DNA of 42,170 nt from an uncultured Saprospiraceae bacterium (lineage in GTDB: Bacteria; Bacteroidota; Bacteroidia; Chitinophagales; Saprospiraceae). The notes beneath the pieces are model-generated. The model was not told the origin of the DNA. It did no database searches and saw nothing but the letters and a program-made list of their open reading frames with translations. Of the stretch, positions 1 to 7,977 are shown in pieces; the stretch's first letter is position 1, and every line of letters starts with the position of its first letter. The position numbers and the translations under genes were made by a program. The DNA is taken from NCBI GenBank assembly GCA_937923485.1, contig CALDUE010000148.1:1-42170 (forward strand). The letters are read 5' to 3'.

Positions 1-855
1 GGAGGACCAACCAATGATTACTCAGCCAATGATTTGATCACCACTACAATCTGCCCTGATGTACCAACCGACGCAGTTACAGTAACTTTCACTGCTTTTG
101 ATACTGAGGCAGGCTTTGATGATTTGACCGTGTACGATGGAGACGATACTTCAGCTCCAAATCTTGGGACATTTGACGGCACAGGGATTCCTGGACCGTT
201 CACTTCAACTGCCGCGAGTGGTTGCTTAACCTTTGTTTTCGATTCAGATGGATCAGTTCAACGTGCAGGTTGGGAAGCTGACGTAACGTGCGCCCCAGCA
301 TCTGTGCCTCTACCTGTCGAACTTGCAAGCTTCAACGCTTATGCAGCCGATAATGGGAACATTGTCGAATGGACAGCAGCTACTGAAATTGATTTCTACA
401 TGTACACCGTAGAACGTGCAACTAACCCTACTAGCTTTAGCGCATTAGCAGAAGTTGCTCCTAAAGGAACCGCTTACTCAGAAGCTGTATACACCTCTCA
501 GGACCTTAATCCATCTGCGACCACGTACTATCGTCTTCGCATGGAAGACCTCGATGGTACTATTGAGTATTCTGATGTAGCAGCGGTGAATCGTGACGAC
601 ATTAAAGGAGGAGGAGTACGTGTATTCCCGAATCCAGCCCGCGACCAAGTAACTATTGACGTTGAACTTGGAATTGCTGACAACGGTACAGTAGGTGTTG
701 TACTTACTGACCTTGCTGGCCGTGAACTACGCGCTTGGAACTTAACCGCAGGCGAGCGTACAAACGTTTCACTCAGCGGAATCCCTGCTGGCATCTACAA
801 CCTCAGCTCTGTTTCTGCAACAGGATTTGCAACTCAACGTCTCGTTATCGACTAG
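1..855 (+). CDS. Secreted CUB-domain protein with T9SS sorting tail (5' truncated)
   Basis: The frame is open from the first base, so the gene starts before the window; only the last 284 residues are seen. The first 95 or so residues look like a CUB-type beta-sandwich: paired cysteines (ICPD, SGCLTF, VTC), FDDLTVYDGDD and a GWEADV end. Next comes the PLPVELASF linker and a fibronectin-like stretch (VEWTAATE, YYRLRMEDLDG) that is common just before T9SS tails. The end is a type A sorting domain with RVFPNPARDQ, LTDLAGREL and IPAGIYNL. The family is exported by the Sec pathway, then moved across the outer membrane by the type IX system, which removes the tail. The catalytic or binding part, if any, lies upstream and cannot be judged. 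A strong terminator follows. Confidence 0.85.
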   Translation, partial: GGPTNDYSANDLITTTICPDVPTDAVTVTFTAFDTEAGFDDLTVYDGDDTSAPNLGTFDGTGIPGPFTSTAASGCLTFVFDSDGSVQRAGWEADVTCAPASVPLPVELASFNAYAADNGNIVEWTAATEIDFYMYTVERATNPTSFSALAEVAPKGTAYSEAVYTSQDLNPSATTYYRLRMEDLDGTIEYSDVAAVNRDDIKGGGVRVFPNPARDQVTIDVELGIADNGTVGVVLTDLAGRELRAWNLTAGERTNVSLSGIPAGIYNLSSVSATGFATQRLVID

Positions 856-892
856 TCGCATTTGACTTCCTCTATACCAGAGATAATACGTA

Positions 893-931
893 GAAGCCCC
901 TGTCGAGCAATCGAGAGGGGCTTCCTTTTTT
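893..931 (+). terminator. Rho-independent terminator of the CUB/T9SS gene
   Basis: A nine-base-pair stem, GAAGCCCCT with AGGGGCTTC, encloses a 14-base loop and is followed by a run of six T. It begins 38 bases after the stop codon at 855 and separates two convergent reading frames. Confidence 0.85.
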
Positions 932-950
932 ATTTCTAATGGTGCTAAAT

Positions 951-1319
951 CTATTTCAGCTCAACCTGTCGCGTTTCGCTTGTCGCACCCGCAATAGTTC
1001 GAATGAAATAGATTCCCTTCGGCATTGAGACCGTTTGAAATTGCGCTCCCTCATCTTGATTTACTTGTTCGACAACAACTCTTACTATTAGATCAATAAA
1101 TTGAATCGTAGCCTTTAAATCAAGCTGTACATTTAAGACATCGGTGCTTGGATTTGGAAAGGCACTTATTTCTAGAGCTTGCGCCAAAACCTGCTCCACA
1201 AAGACCAACTCACTGGTCTCCGTCGAACCGTCAAGGGCTACCGAAACAAGTCTGTAATAGGCGAAAAAGCTGCTATTTACGTCACTAAACCAAGTCAGGT
1301 ACTCCTGATTTTCAATAAC
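951..1319 (-). pseudogene. Orphan T9SS C-terminal sorting domain (gene remnant)
   Basis: This 122-codon frame has no credible start. The only initiator-like codon is a TTG at 1208, inside the domain. Its translation matches the end of a T9SS cargo protein: a fibronectin-like end (FFAYYRLVSVALDG), then ISAFPNPSTDVLNVQ, a hydrophobic core and MPKGIYFIRT before VELK-stop. It sits directly behind, and in the same frame as, the stop codon of the outer-membrane barrel gene at 1320. The best reading is the 3' remnant of a secreted-protein gene that lost its 5' part. Readthrough of the TAA to make a barrel-T9SS fusion is possible but less likely, because the barrel already ends in a normal aromatic residue. 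Confidence 0.65.
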
Positions 1320-2234
1320 TTACCATCCATATTTCAATCCTAAGCCGATAGTAAAGTACTCCCAATTTCGAAGTCCTTGGCTTACGTCCAGCGTGTAGGC
1401 CAATCGGCCATTGGTTCTGACGCCTCCTCTGATGACCATTGGCTGGTCGAGCTCTTGCATCCAACCAGAATAACCTGCCCATTCTACGAATGAATTGACT
1501 TTGGCAAAGCGTTGTGCTAAGCCGACCGAGTAGGTATAGGCATCGTTTTGAGTGGCCTCAGCACCGAAGAGTTGCCAAACGAAGAAGCCACCAGATGCAT
1601 AGGGTCTTAGGACTATGTCGCCTTTCGGCAAAACAAAATCTTTACCAAAGGAGCCTTCAAAAGCATAGCCAGGTGTGTCGGTATTCCGCAGGCCCTCAAG
1701 GTCAGTCCCACTAGCAGTTTTGACGCGAATAGCTACGGTGAAATCGGGGAATTTTGCATGTCCTTTGATCAATTGAAAAAGCCCATCCACAGTAACATCA
1801 CCATGTGCTACCCCATCGAGGTCTTCGCGGAGCACGTTCCTACTTAGGGCCAACTCTTCTGATAAGGAGTAGCGTTCAACAAGTACATATCGAATACGCA
1901 GCGAAGCACGATCACCAAAAGGATACCTAAGTTCTAAGGCTAGGTCAGTAGTCCTGTCACCGGGAGCCGTGTGATAGTTTCCACCGATGCGAAAGCTGGC
2001 AACAGAGTCTACTTCACCTCGGATACTTTGCATCACTGGAAGGGCATTGGGTCCCATATTACCTGGGGAAAGATCTAGGTGATCTCGCCAATCTGTTCCG
2101 GAGACAAAATTATTTCGTGCCGCCCATGCGCTGAAAGCTTCCGGACTTACTTTTTGGCCATAGGTTTTGGCGAAAGCTAAACTAAAAATTAAGCAGCAGA
2201 GCAAAATATGAAGACGTTTCAGAAGTCCGCTCAT
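1320..2234 (-). CDS. Outer-membrane beta-barrel protein, function unknown
   Basis: The 304-residue product starts with a classical signal peptide (about residues 1-26, ending AKTYG-Q). It then has alternating hydrophobic/polar strands typical of a small beta-barrel, ending in ...GLGLKYGW with a C-terminal aromatic as BAM-inserted proteins have. No specific family was recognised. The ATG overlaps the stop of the upstream fadB/J-like gene as ATGA, so the two are translationally coupled and probably co-transcribed. Two copies of the iterated 14-base motif lie inside it: one in the signal peptide (2164-2177), the other at 1621-1634. An orphan T9SS tail follows in frame after the stop. Confidence 0.75.
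   Translation of the reverse strand: MSGLLKRLHILLCCLIFSLAFAKTYGQKVSPEAFSAWAARNNFVSGTDWRDHLDLSPGNMGPNALPVMQSIRGEVDSVASFRIGGNYHTAPGDRTTDLALELRYPFGDRASLRIRYVLVERYSLSEELALSRNVLREDLDGVAHGDVTVDGLFQLIKGHAKFPDFTVAIRVKTASGTDLEGLRNTDTPGYAFEGSFGKDFVLPKGDIVLRPYASGGFFVWQLFGAEATQNDAYTYSVGLAQRFAKVNSFVEWAGYSGWMQELDQPMVIRGGVRTNGRLAYTLDVSQGLRNWEYFTIGLGLKYGW
1621..1634 (+). repeat. Iterated 14-base motif, CCTTTCGGCAAAAC form
   Basis: Exact CCTTTCGGCAAAAC on the plus strand, antisense within the outer-membrane barrel gene, where it is read as VLPKG. Confidence 0.8.
2164..2177 (-). repeat. Iterated 14-base motif, GCTTTCGCCAAAAC form
   Basis: Exact GCTTTCGCCAAAAC on the minus strand, sense in the signal-peptide coding part of the barrel gene, read as AFAKT. 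Confidence 0.85.
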
Positions 2235-4360
2235 GCTAATTGCTTCAGCTTTTTCTTGGTCTCTATAATATTCTTCAAGGCATTAGCAACACTAAATCTT
2301 GGACCCTCTTGGGCTTTCAAAACGTCCGTCCGTGCTAAAAAATCTTCCGCAGGATATTGCTTTGCAAAGTTAATTACGCCTCCATAATTCGAAGGGAAAC
2401 CCCAACCGTAAATCGATCCAAGGTTTGCTTCGGAAACGAGCGAAATCACTCCTTCCTGCAAACACCAGCCAGCCTCGAGCACTTGTGAAAACAGCAATCT
2501 CTCCTCCAGCAGCGTACGATCAAATTCGACTTTTGTAACCTTAAATCTATCTGCTAAACCGCTCCATAAGGTGGGCTGATCGGTATCATAGTCATAAAAA
2601 CCTTTGCCTTTCGTTCGTCCAGCTCTACCCTCTTCCAACATGTAGCTAAGTACCTCTACGGCAGGGTGTTGCACGTATTTTTTACCGTAATGGTCGGCAG
2701 CTTGCTGTTCGTAGCTCATCACAATTTGCAATGAAATTCGGTCTGCGAGCATGAGCGGTCCTGAAGGCATACCTAGCTGTTGCCCAAGGTTCTCTATGAG
2801 TGAAGGAGGATACCCTTCCAGCAACATGGTGATGCCTTCGAGGATGTAGGTATTTTGCACGCGGGCAACATAAAAGCCCCAATCATCCTTCACGAGAATA
2901 GGGACTTTCTTAATGGAGCGAACAAAGTCGAATGCTCGAGCAATGGTCTCGTCTGAGGTCTTTTCGCCTCGCACAATTTCAACCAAGGGAACACTCTGCG
3001 CCGGAGGGAAAAAGTGCAAACCAACAAATTGAGAAGGCTGGTAGGAAGCTTTCGCGAGTTTAGAGATCGGAATAGAAATCGTGTTAGACGCTAGCAGCGC
3101 ATATTCATCGATGTGCGGTCCTACTTCGCGGATGACTTTACTTTTTACGTTCTCACTTTCAAAGACAGCTTCAATCACGAGATCACAATGCTCGAAGTCT
3201 TTGAAAGATTCCGAAAAAGAAATGCGCTCTACCAGTTGATCGGCTTCTTTTCTGCTAAGAGTTCCTCTTGCTACTTCTTGCTCTACTTCGACGGCTATGA
3301 GCTCCTTCCCTTTTAAGGCGATAGCTCGACTCACGTCTTTGATGATTACGCCTAGTCCAGCACGCGAACACGCATAACCAATACCTGAGCCCATTTGACC
3401 TGCACCAACAATTCCTATTGTGCGAACCCTAAACTTCCCAAAGCCTTTTGGTCGATTAGCTCCCGCGTTTAGCTCTCGCCGCTCGAACCAAAACGCGTTG
3501 ATCATATTGTAAGCAGTCGAGTCTGACAGCAGCTCGGTGTATTTACGGGATTCAAGATGTAAGCCCGTATCGAAGTCCACCTTGCTGCCTTCAGAAAGCG
3601 TACTAAGTATAGCCGCGTAAGCAGGAAAATGTGTTTTATGATTTTTGGCAAGTGCAGCAGCTTGTCCAACAATGTATTGACGCACTTTTTTATCACGTGC
3701 TGTTCCTCCTGGGATGCTGGCTCCCCTATCCCAAGCACGGCTTCCTTCAGGGGTTGAAAGGATGTATTTACGGGCGGCATCTAGCATACACTGCTCGTTT
3801 TCTGCTAGCTCGTCGATTAGCCCTTGCGCCATGGCTTCAGATGGGGCAAAGCTTTGTCCGCTGGTGAGTAATGGGTAAGCTCGTTCAATTCCAAGTAGCC
3901 ACATTAAGCGCATACATGCGCCTGCACCAGGCATGAGGCCGAGATTTATTTCTGGTAAGCCAAACTTCGTCTTAGGATTGTCTATCGCTATTCGATAGTG
4001 ACAAGCCAATGCGAATTCGAATCCAATGCCTAAGGCCGATCCATTGAGTGCAGCGACCACTGGAACACCAGGACGTTCCAATGCTCGAAGCAATTTTTTC
4101 AGGCGCTGAGTGAGGGTAAATACTTCAGCCGGACCTTCGTTGCTTTGCAAGTATTCGAGTTCCCCGCCAGACATGAAACTACGTTTAGCGGAACGTATGA
4201 TGATGCCGCGTAGCGTGTCTTTTGTCTTCTCTTCTTCTAAATGTGAAATGACGGGCTGAAACGCATCTACAATTTTGTGATTGAGTAGATTTTCTGCGCT
4301 TCCGCGCATGTCAAGCTCAAGCGTGACGATGTGATCAGTGTCCTTGGTGAGGCGAATCAT
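2231..4360 (-). CDS. fadJ: Bifunctional enoyl-CoA hydratase / 3-hydroxyacyl-CoA dehydrogenase (FadB/FadJ-like)
   Basis: This 709-residue protein has the usual FadJ/FadB length (about 710-730). The N-terminal third is a crotonase domain with the oxyanion-hole region GSALGIGFEFALA and the catalytic-Glu segment PEINLGLMPGAG. From about residue 310 comes the NAD-binding fold (IGIVGAGQMGSGIGYACSR), then LHFFPPAQSVPLVEIVRG and the C-terminal hydroxyacyl-CoA dehydrogenase repeats (WGFYVARVQN, GRKGKGFYDY-like GRTKGKGFYDYD). Together the domains hydrate trans-2-enoyl-CoA and oxidise the L-3-hydroxyacyl-CoA in fatty acid beta-oxidation. No thiolase gene is adjacent. The stop overlaps the start of the barrel gene by four bases. 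The symbol is assigned by family resemblance; FadB and FadJ are not separable here. Confidence 0.92.
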   Translation of the reverse strand: MIRLTKDTDHIVTLELDMRGSAENLLNHKIVDAFQPVISHLEEEKTKDTLRGIIIRSAKRSFMSGGELEYLQSNEGPAEVFTLTQRLKKLLRALERPGVPVVAALNGSALGIGFEFALACHYRIAIDNPKTKFGLPEINLGLMPGAGACMRLMWLLGIERAYPLLTSGQSFAPSEAMAQGLIDELAENEQCMLDAARKYILSTPEGSRAWDRGASIPGGTARDKKVRQYIVGQAAALAKNHKTHFPAYAAILSTLSEGSKVDFDTGLHLESRKYTELLSDSTAYNMINAFWFERRELNAGANRPKGFGKFRVRTIGIVGAGQMGSGIGYACSRAGLGVIIKDVSRAIALKGKELIAVEVEQEVARGTLSRKEADQLVERISFSESFKDFEHCDLVIEAVFESENVKSKVIREVGPHIDEYALLASNTISIPISKLAKASYQPSQFVGLHFFPPAQSVPLVEIVRGEKTSDETIARAFDFVRSIKKVPILVKDDWGFYVARVQNTYILEGITMLLEGYPPSLIENLGQQLGMPSGPLMLADRISLQIVMSYEQQAADHYGKKYVQHPAVEVLSYMLEEGRAGRTKGKGFYDYDTDQPTLWSGLADRFKVTKVEFDRTLLEERLLFSQVLEAGWCLQEGVISLVSEANLGSIYGWGFPSNYGGVINFAKQYPAEDFLARTDVLKAQEGPRFSVANALKNIIETKKKLKQLA

Positions 4361-4448
4361 ATGGCGAAGCTAAGCGCAGGTTAGAGAGTTCGAGTACCTA
4401 GTTAAACTGATCTGCGTAAACTTTAGGTTCGCTGTCGCCTAACACATC

Positions 4449-7142
4449 TTAAAATTCGCCCTCTCCACCACCGCCATCGCCGCCATCATTAGAGTTGATC
4501 TTAGATCTCCGTCTTGAGGTGTTGCCCTCTAGAGATCCAAACTTGTAGCGGACGTTTATTCCAAAAGAACGGAAAAGTACTGTTGAGTTTGAACTCGAGA
4601 ATACGCCATCTCCATTCAAGACGTTAGGGAAGGATTTACTTCGAGAAAATGGCTCTATGATCCTAACGCCAACTCTCCAACGATCATCCTGTAATTTCTT
4701 TTGGGCGCCGATGCTCCAAATAGAGAAGCTTGCACGCTCGCCTTGTAGTGTTTGACGTGGAGCACGGAAAAAACCAAACGTCTCAACCACAAAGTCTTTC
4801 GGCAACTCAATAGTACCTGAGCCATTTAAGTCATACTGCCAAACGTTCCGCTCTAGTCCTTGCAAAGCCCCAGTACCACGCAACTGCACATACTCTGTGT
4901 TGAAACCTCCGCGAAGTTTTATGATGTCGCCGACTTTGTAGCTAAAGAAAACGTTTCCGCCGTATGAATTTTGTGACCCAATATTCAAGAACTCTGTGAA
5001 CTGAACATCGTTCACACGACTAATGAAAGAAGTGATTTCGTCAGTGGTCCGCTTGGTAAACAAACTTAAATTCAAGAAGCCGTTCTTAATTCGGGTGTTG
5101 CCTACAATCTCATATTGGTCTGTGAGTTCTGGCAACAACTCAGGATTACCTGTAGAGACATTACGTGCGTCACTAGCTTGCACGAATGGATTGATATAGC
5201 GCAAGTTCGGTCGACGAATTCTGCGCGTATAGCCGACGCGTACACTTGACTTCTCGTCGAGCTTATATTGGATGTTAATACTCGGTAAAAGATTCCCATA
5301 GTCATTAGTGAATGGCTCTTGCCCGGGGTCTGGTCTTTCTAAAGAACCGTTGATTTGGGTGTGCTCATAGCGAAGACCCGTGATTGCACTTAATTTTTCT
5401 GAAAGGGTTGTGCGCATGGATACATAACCAGCGTATATGTCTTGATTGTAATCGAAAACATTAGACCTGTCTAAATCGAGTACAAATTCATCGCTAGGAT
5501 CGAAACGATCTTCATAACTGAAATCACTGGTAATTGTGCGTTGAATTGCTTGAACCCCAGTTTCGAAAAATAATTTCTCATTGAGTGGACGTTGATAGTC
5601 TACTTGTCCAATCAGTTCGAAATCGCCACCTCTGTTCAATCCTATTTCATCGTTTACTGGAGGATCACCTTCGGTAATGTTGGTAAGCACTTCGTAATCG
5701 GAGTTGCGAATACTTCCGCCGACTTGCAAAGCCACATTCAGCTCGTGGTCTTCTCCCTCAAATTTACGCTTGTAATCTGTCGTGAAATCAAAATTCACCC
5801 CAGGCGATCTGCTGTCGCGATCGAGCGTATAAATCTCTGAGTCGCCGTTATCTGGGTTATTGTAAAAACTACTTTGAAAGAGGTCAGACTTACTGTTTCT
5901 ACCACGGACCCGTATAGAGGTTGTAAAGCTGTTATATGCGTTCACGTCATAAAAGGCACCGATATTGGCGTTGAGGCTCTCTCTGTTCGAATCTCCTGCT
6001 GAGGATTGATCTAACACGGCAAGATTACCCGTTGCAAGTGTGTCAATCCTAAGAAGCGAAGTAGTGGTTGGTCTCTTCCAATTAAATCTACTGCCAATAC
6101 CTCCATTGATTCCGAATCGTCCTTTTGTATAGTTAATATTTGCGCCAAAATTATTAGAACGCGTTCCAATACTTGTATTCACACTTCCTGTGAGCCCTTT
6201 AAGTCCTCCACGTTTGGTGATGATATTAATGATACCAGCTGTGCCTTCCCCTTGGTATCGGGCGCCAGGACTAGTTATCACCTCAACCTTTTCGATTTCA
6301 TCTGAAGGCATTGCTTGTAGCGCTTCTCCAACAGAACCTGCAAACATGGTCGATGGGCGGCCATTGATGAGGATCTGAACTTGATCACTACCACGTAGCG
6401 ATACGTTTCCGTCAAGGTCTACCGACAGCAGTGGTACTCGCCGAAGTACATCGGCACCGTCGCCACCCTGATTTACGACGTCTTGACTTGCATTGTATAC
6501 AATCTTATCAATTCGATTTTCGACAAGCTCTGCCTCACCAACAACAACTGCCTCTTGAAGCAGGGCTGCCGAAGGAAGAAGCGTTATTCGCTCTAAGGCG
6601 CGATCAGGTTGCTTCCCCGTAAGGACGATATTGTCAATGCGAATCTTGTCATAGCCAATGAAACTGGCTTCGATAGCATAAGAGCCAAGCTTTACTTCTT
6701 CAAATCGAAAGTTTCCATCCAAATCTGTAATTGTTCCATCCACTTGTGTTTCTTCCGTAATCGGTGCAGGCCTTCCTCCTCCTCCGGATGCAAAACGAGC
6801 CTGCGCGGCTTCGAGTTCTTCAGCTGATGGTTCTCGCCCCAGGCGCTCAGTCATACGAGCCTTCATCATTTTTAGTCGCGTACTGTCCGATTGAGCTCCC
6901 GCACCTCGAGGGCCTCCTCCTGGCCGACTAGGTCTATTGGATTCAGCAGTAGGCAGTTGCTTTAAGACAAGCGTGGCAAATTCAATGGGCGCTCCAGTTG
7001 CATCATCAATGATTTTGCCCGTAATCGTACCTGTAATTGCAGGTCCACCCCCACCTCGACTCCCTCCTGGACGCTGTGCACTTCCTTCTATAGAAAATAA
7101 TATAAAAAAGACTAGAAGGCTTAGCTGAATTAACTTGAACAT
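4449..7142 (-). CDS. TonB-dependent receptor-like outer-membrane protein with carboxypeptidase-regulatory N-domain
   Basis: The 897-residue product has a signal peptide (residues 1-22), a CarboxypepD_reg-like beta-sandwich (ITGTITGKIIDDATGAPIEF ... DGTITDLDGNFRFEEVKLG), a plug domain (DVVNQGGDGADVLRRVPLL, LRGSDQVQILINGRPSTM, IEKVEVITSPGARYQGEGTA) and a long barrel ending in EGEF. This is the large Bacteroidota class of outer membrane beta-barrel family receptors; the ligand cannot be told. The regulatory domain is interrupted at about residues 68-125 by a Gly/Pro/Arg-rich insert with a charged helix (MMKARMTERLGREPSAEEL), and the C-terminus has a disordered NDGGDGGGGEGEF tail. It is divergent from the Crp/Fnr gene and separated by 88 bases from the upstream end of the fad gene. 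Confidence 0.88.
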   Translation of the reverse strand: MFKLIQLSLLVFFILFSIEGSAQRPGGSRGGGGPAITGTITGKIIDDATGAPIEFATLVLKQLPTAESNRPSRPGGGPRGAGAQSDSTRLKMMKARMTERLGREPSAEELEAAQARFASGGGGRPAPITEETQVDGTITDLDGNFRFEEVKLGSYAIEASFIGYDKIRIDNIVLTGKQPDRALERITLLPSAALLQEAVVVGEAELVENRIDKIVYNASQDVVNQGGDGADVLRRVPLLSVDLDGNVSLRGSDQVQILINGRPSTMFAGSVGEALQAMPSDEIEKVEVITSPGARYQGEGTAGIINIITKRGGLKGLTGSVNTSIGTRSNNFGANINYTKGRFGINGGIGSRFNWKRPTTTSLLRIDTLATGNLAVLDQSSAGDSNRESLNANIGAFYDVNAYNSFTTSIRVRGRNSKSDLFQSSFYNNPDNGDSEIYTLDRDSRSPGVNFDFTTDYKRKFEGEDHELNVALQVGGSIRNSDYEVLTNITEGDPPVNDEIGLNRGGDFELIGQVDYQRPLNEKLFFETGVQAIQRTITSDFSYEDRFDPSDEFVLDLDRSNVFDYNQDIYAGYVSMRTTLSEKLSAITGLRYEHTQINGSLERPDPGQEPFTNDYGNLLPSINIQYKLDEKSSVRVGYTRRIRRPNLRYINPFVQASDARNVSTGNPELLPELTDQYEIVGNTRIKNGFLNLSLFTKRTTDEITSFISRVNDVQFTEFLNIGSQNSYGGNVFFSYKVGDIIKLRGGFNTEYVQLRGTGALQGLERNVWQYDLNGSGTIELPKDFVVETFGFFRAPRQTLQGERASFSIWSIGAQKKLQDDRWRVGVRIIEPFSRSKSFPNVLNGDGVFSSSNSTVLFRSFGINVRYKFGSLEGNTSRRRSKINSNDGGDGGGGEGEF

Positions 7143-7167
7143 TTGAGGCTGTTTGAGGGGCTACTTG

Positions 7168-7175
7168 CAAAACTA
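7168..7175 (-). promoter_or_regulatory. Possible -7 element (TAGTTTTG) for the receptor gene
   Basis: The minus strand reads TAGTTTTG about 26 bases upstream of the receptor ATG, matching the Bacteroidota -7 consensus TAnnTTTG. No matching -33 TTTG at the normal distance was found, so this is weak. Confidence 0.3.
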
Positions 7176-7386
7176 GTCCATTCAGTTAGACGAGATACAG
7201 GTAGCTAAAGTTTAATGTGTTTGACTGTAAAATTCCTTGCAAATCACATATTTCATGCTTAAAGCCAAAACCACCTGCTTTCATGTCCTAAAATATAGGT
7301 AGCGTTTACCCTTCTTAGTGCAATACACGCTAAAACCCAACCAGCGGGCTTACTTTCGTTCCACACCCCCCCTCTCCGCTACGTTT

Positions 7387-7962
7387 ATGGAAAAACTCAT
7401 ATTTCTCGACCGCCTATCAGACCTCACACCAATCAGTGAAGCCTGTCGATTAGCCTTGACGCGATTGACAAGTGTTCGCACCGCCCAAGAAGATCAGACA
7501 CTCAACCAAGATCAACAATCCTTACTCTTAATCATCTCTGGGATTGCTAGGGTTTTCGTGAAAACGGATGATGGGAAAGACGTGACTCAGTACTTCGTCA
7601 GAGCCGAAGATTTTGTGCTACCTAATGTAGATTCCCCTCGCAACTTGTTTGAGTACGTGGAGGCCATCACAGAGGTGACCTACGTCCAGCTGCCGTTCAG
7701 TGATTTCGAACGCATGATGACCAATTACCCTGAGTTGACCACTTTCCTCGGGGCGCATCTAAATGATCTTGCGTTGCGTGTTAAGGAAAGAAACCAACGT
7801 CGAGCAAGGAAAGAGCCAGCAGATACTTACGCGAGCTTTTTACAGACCTACCCAGGTCTTGAATTACAAGTTCCTACAGCTCATCTCGCCAGCTATCTTG
7901 GGCTAAGCACCTCGGAGTTTATGCGAGCGCGCCAGAAATACAAGGCACGCGGAATTATGTAG
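7387..7962 (+). CDS. Crp/Fnr-family transcriptional regulator
   Basis: From the ATG at 7387 the protein is 191 residues, the usual size for Bacteroidota Crp/Fnr proteins. The N-terminal two-thirds is a cyclic-nucleotide-binding-type beta-roll (LLLIISGIARVFVKTDDGKDVTQYFV, EYVEAITEVTYVQLP). A long helix (NDLALRVKERNQRRARKEP) leads to a compact winged-helix end with VPTAHLASYLGLSTSEFMRA as the recognition helix region. An upstream GTG at 7318 would add 23 poorly conserved-looking residues and is less likely. It is divergent from the TonB-type receptor and may regulate it. The effector is unknown; many family members in this phylum lack the cAMP-binding residues. Confidence 0.85.
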   Translation: MEKLIFLDRLSDLTPISEACRLALTRLTSVRTAQEDQTLNQDQQSLLLIISGIARVFVKTDDGKDVTQYFVRAEDFVLPNVDSPRNLFEYVEAITEVTYVQLPFSDFERMMTNYPELTTFLGAHLNDLALRVKERNQRRARKEPADTYASFLQTYPGLELQVPTAHLASYLGLSTSEFMRARQKYKARGIM

Positions 7963-7977
7963 TCTTAAAATTGAGAT

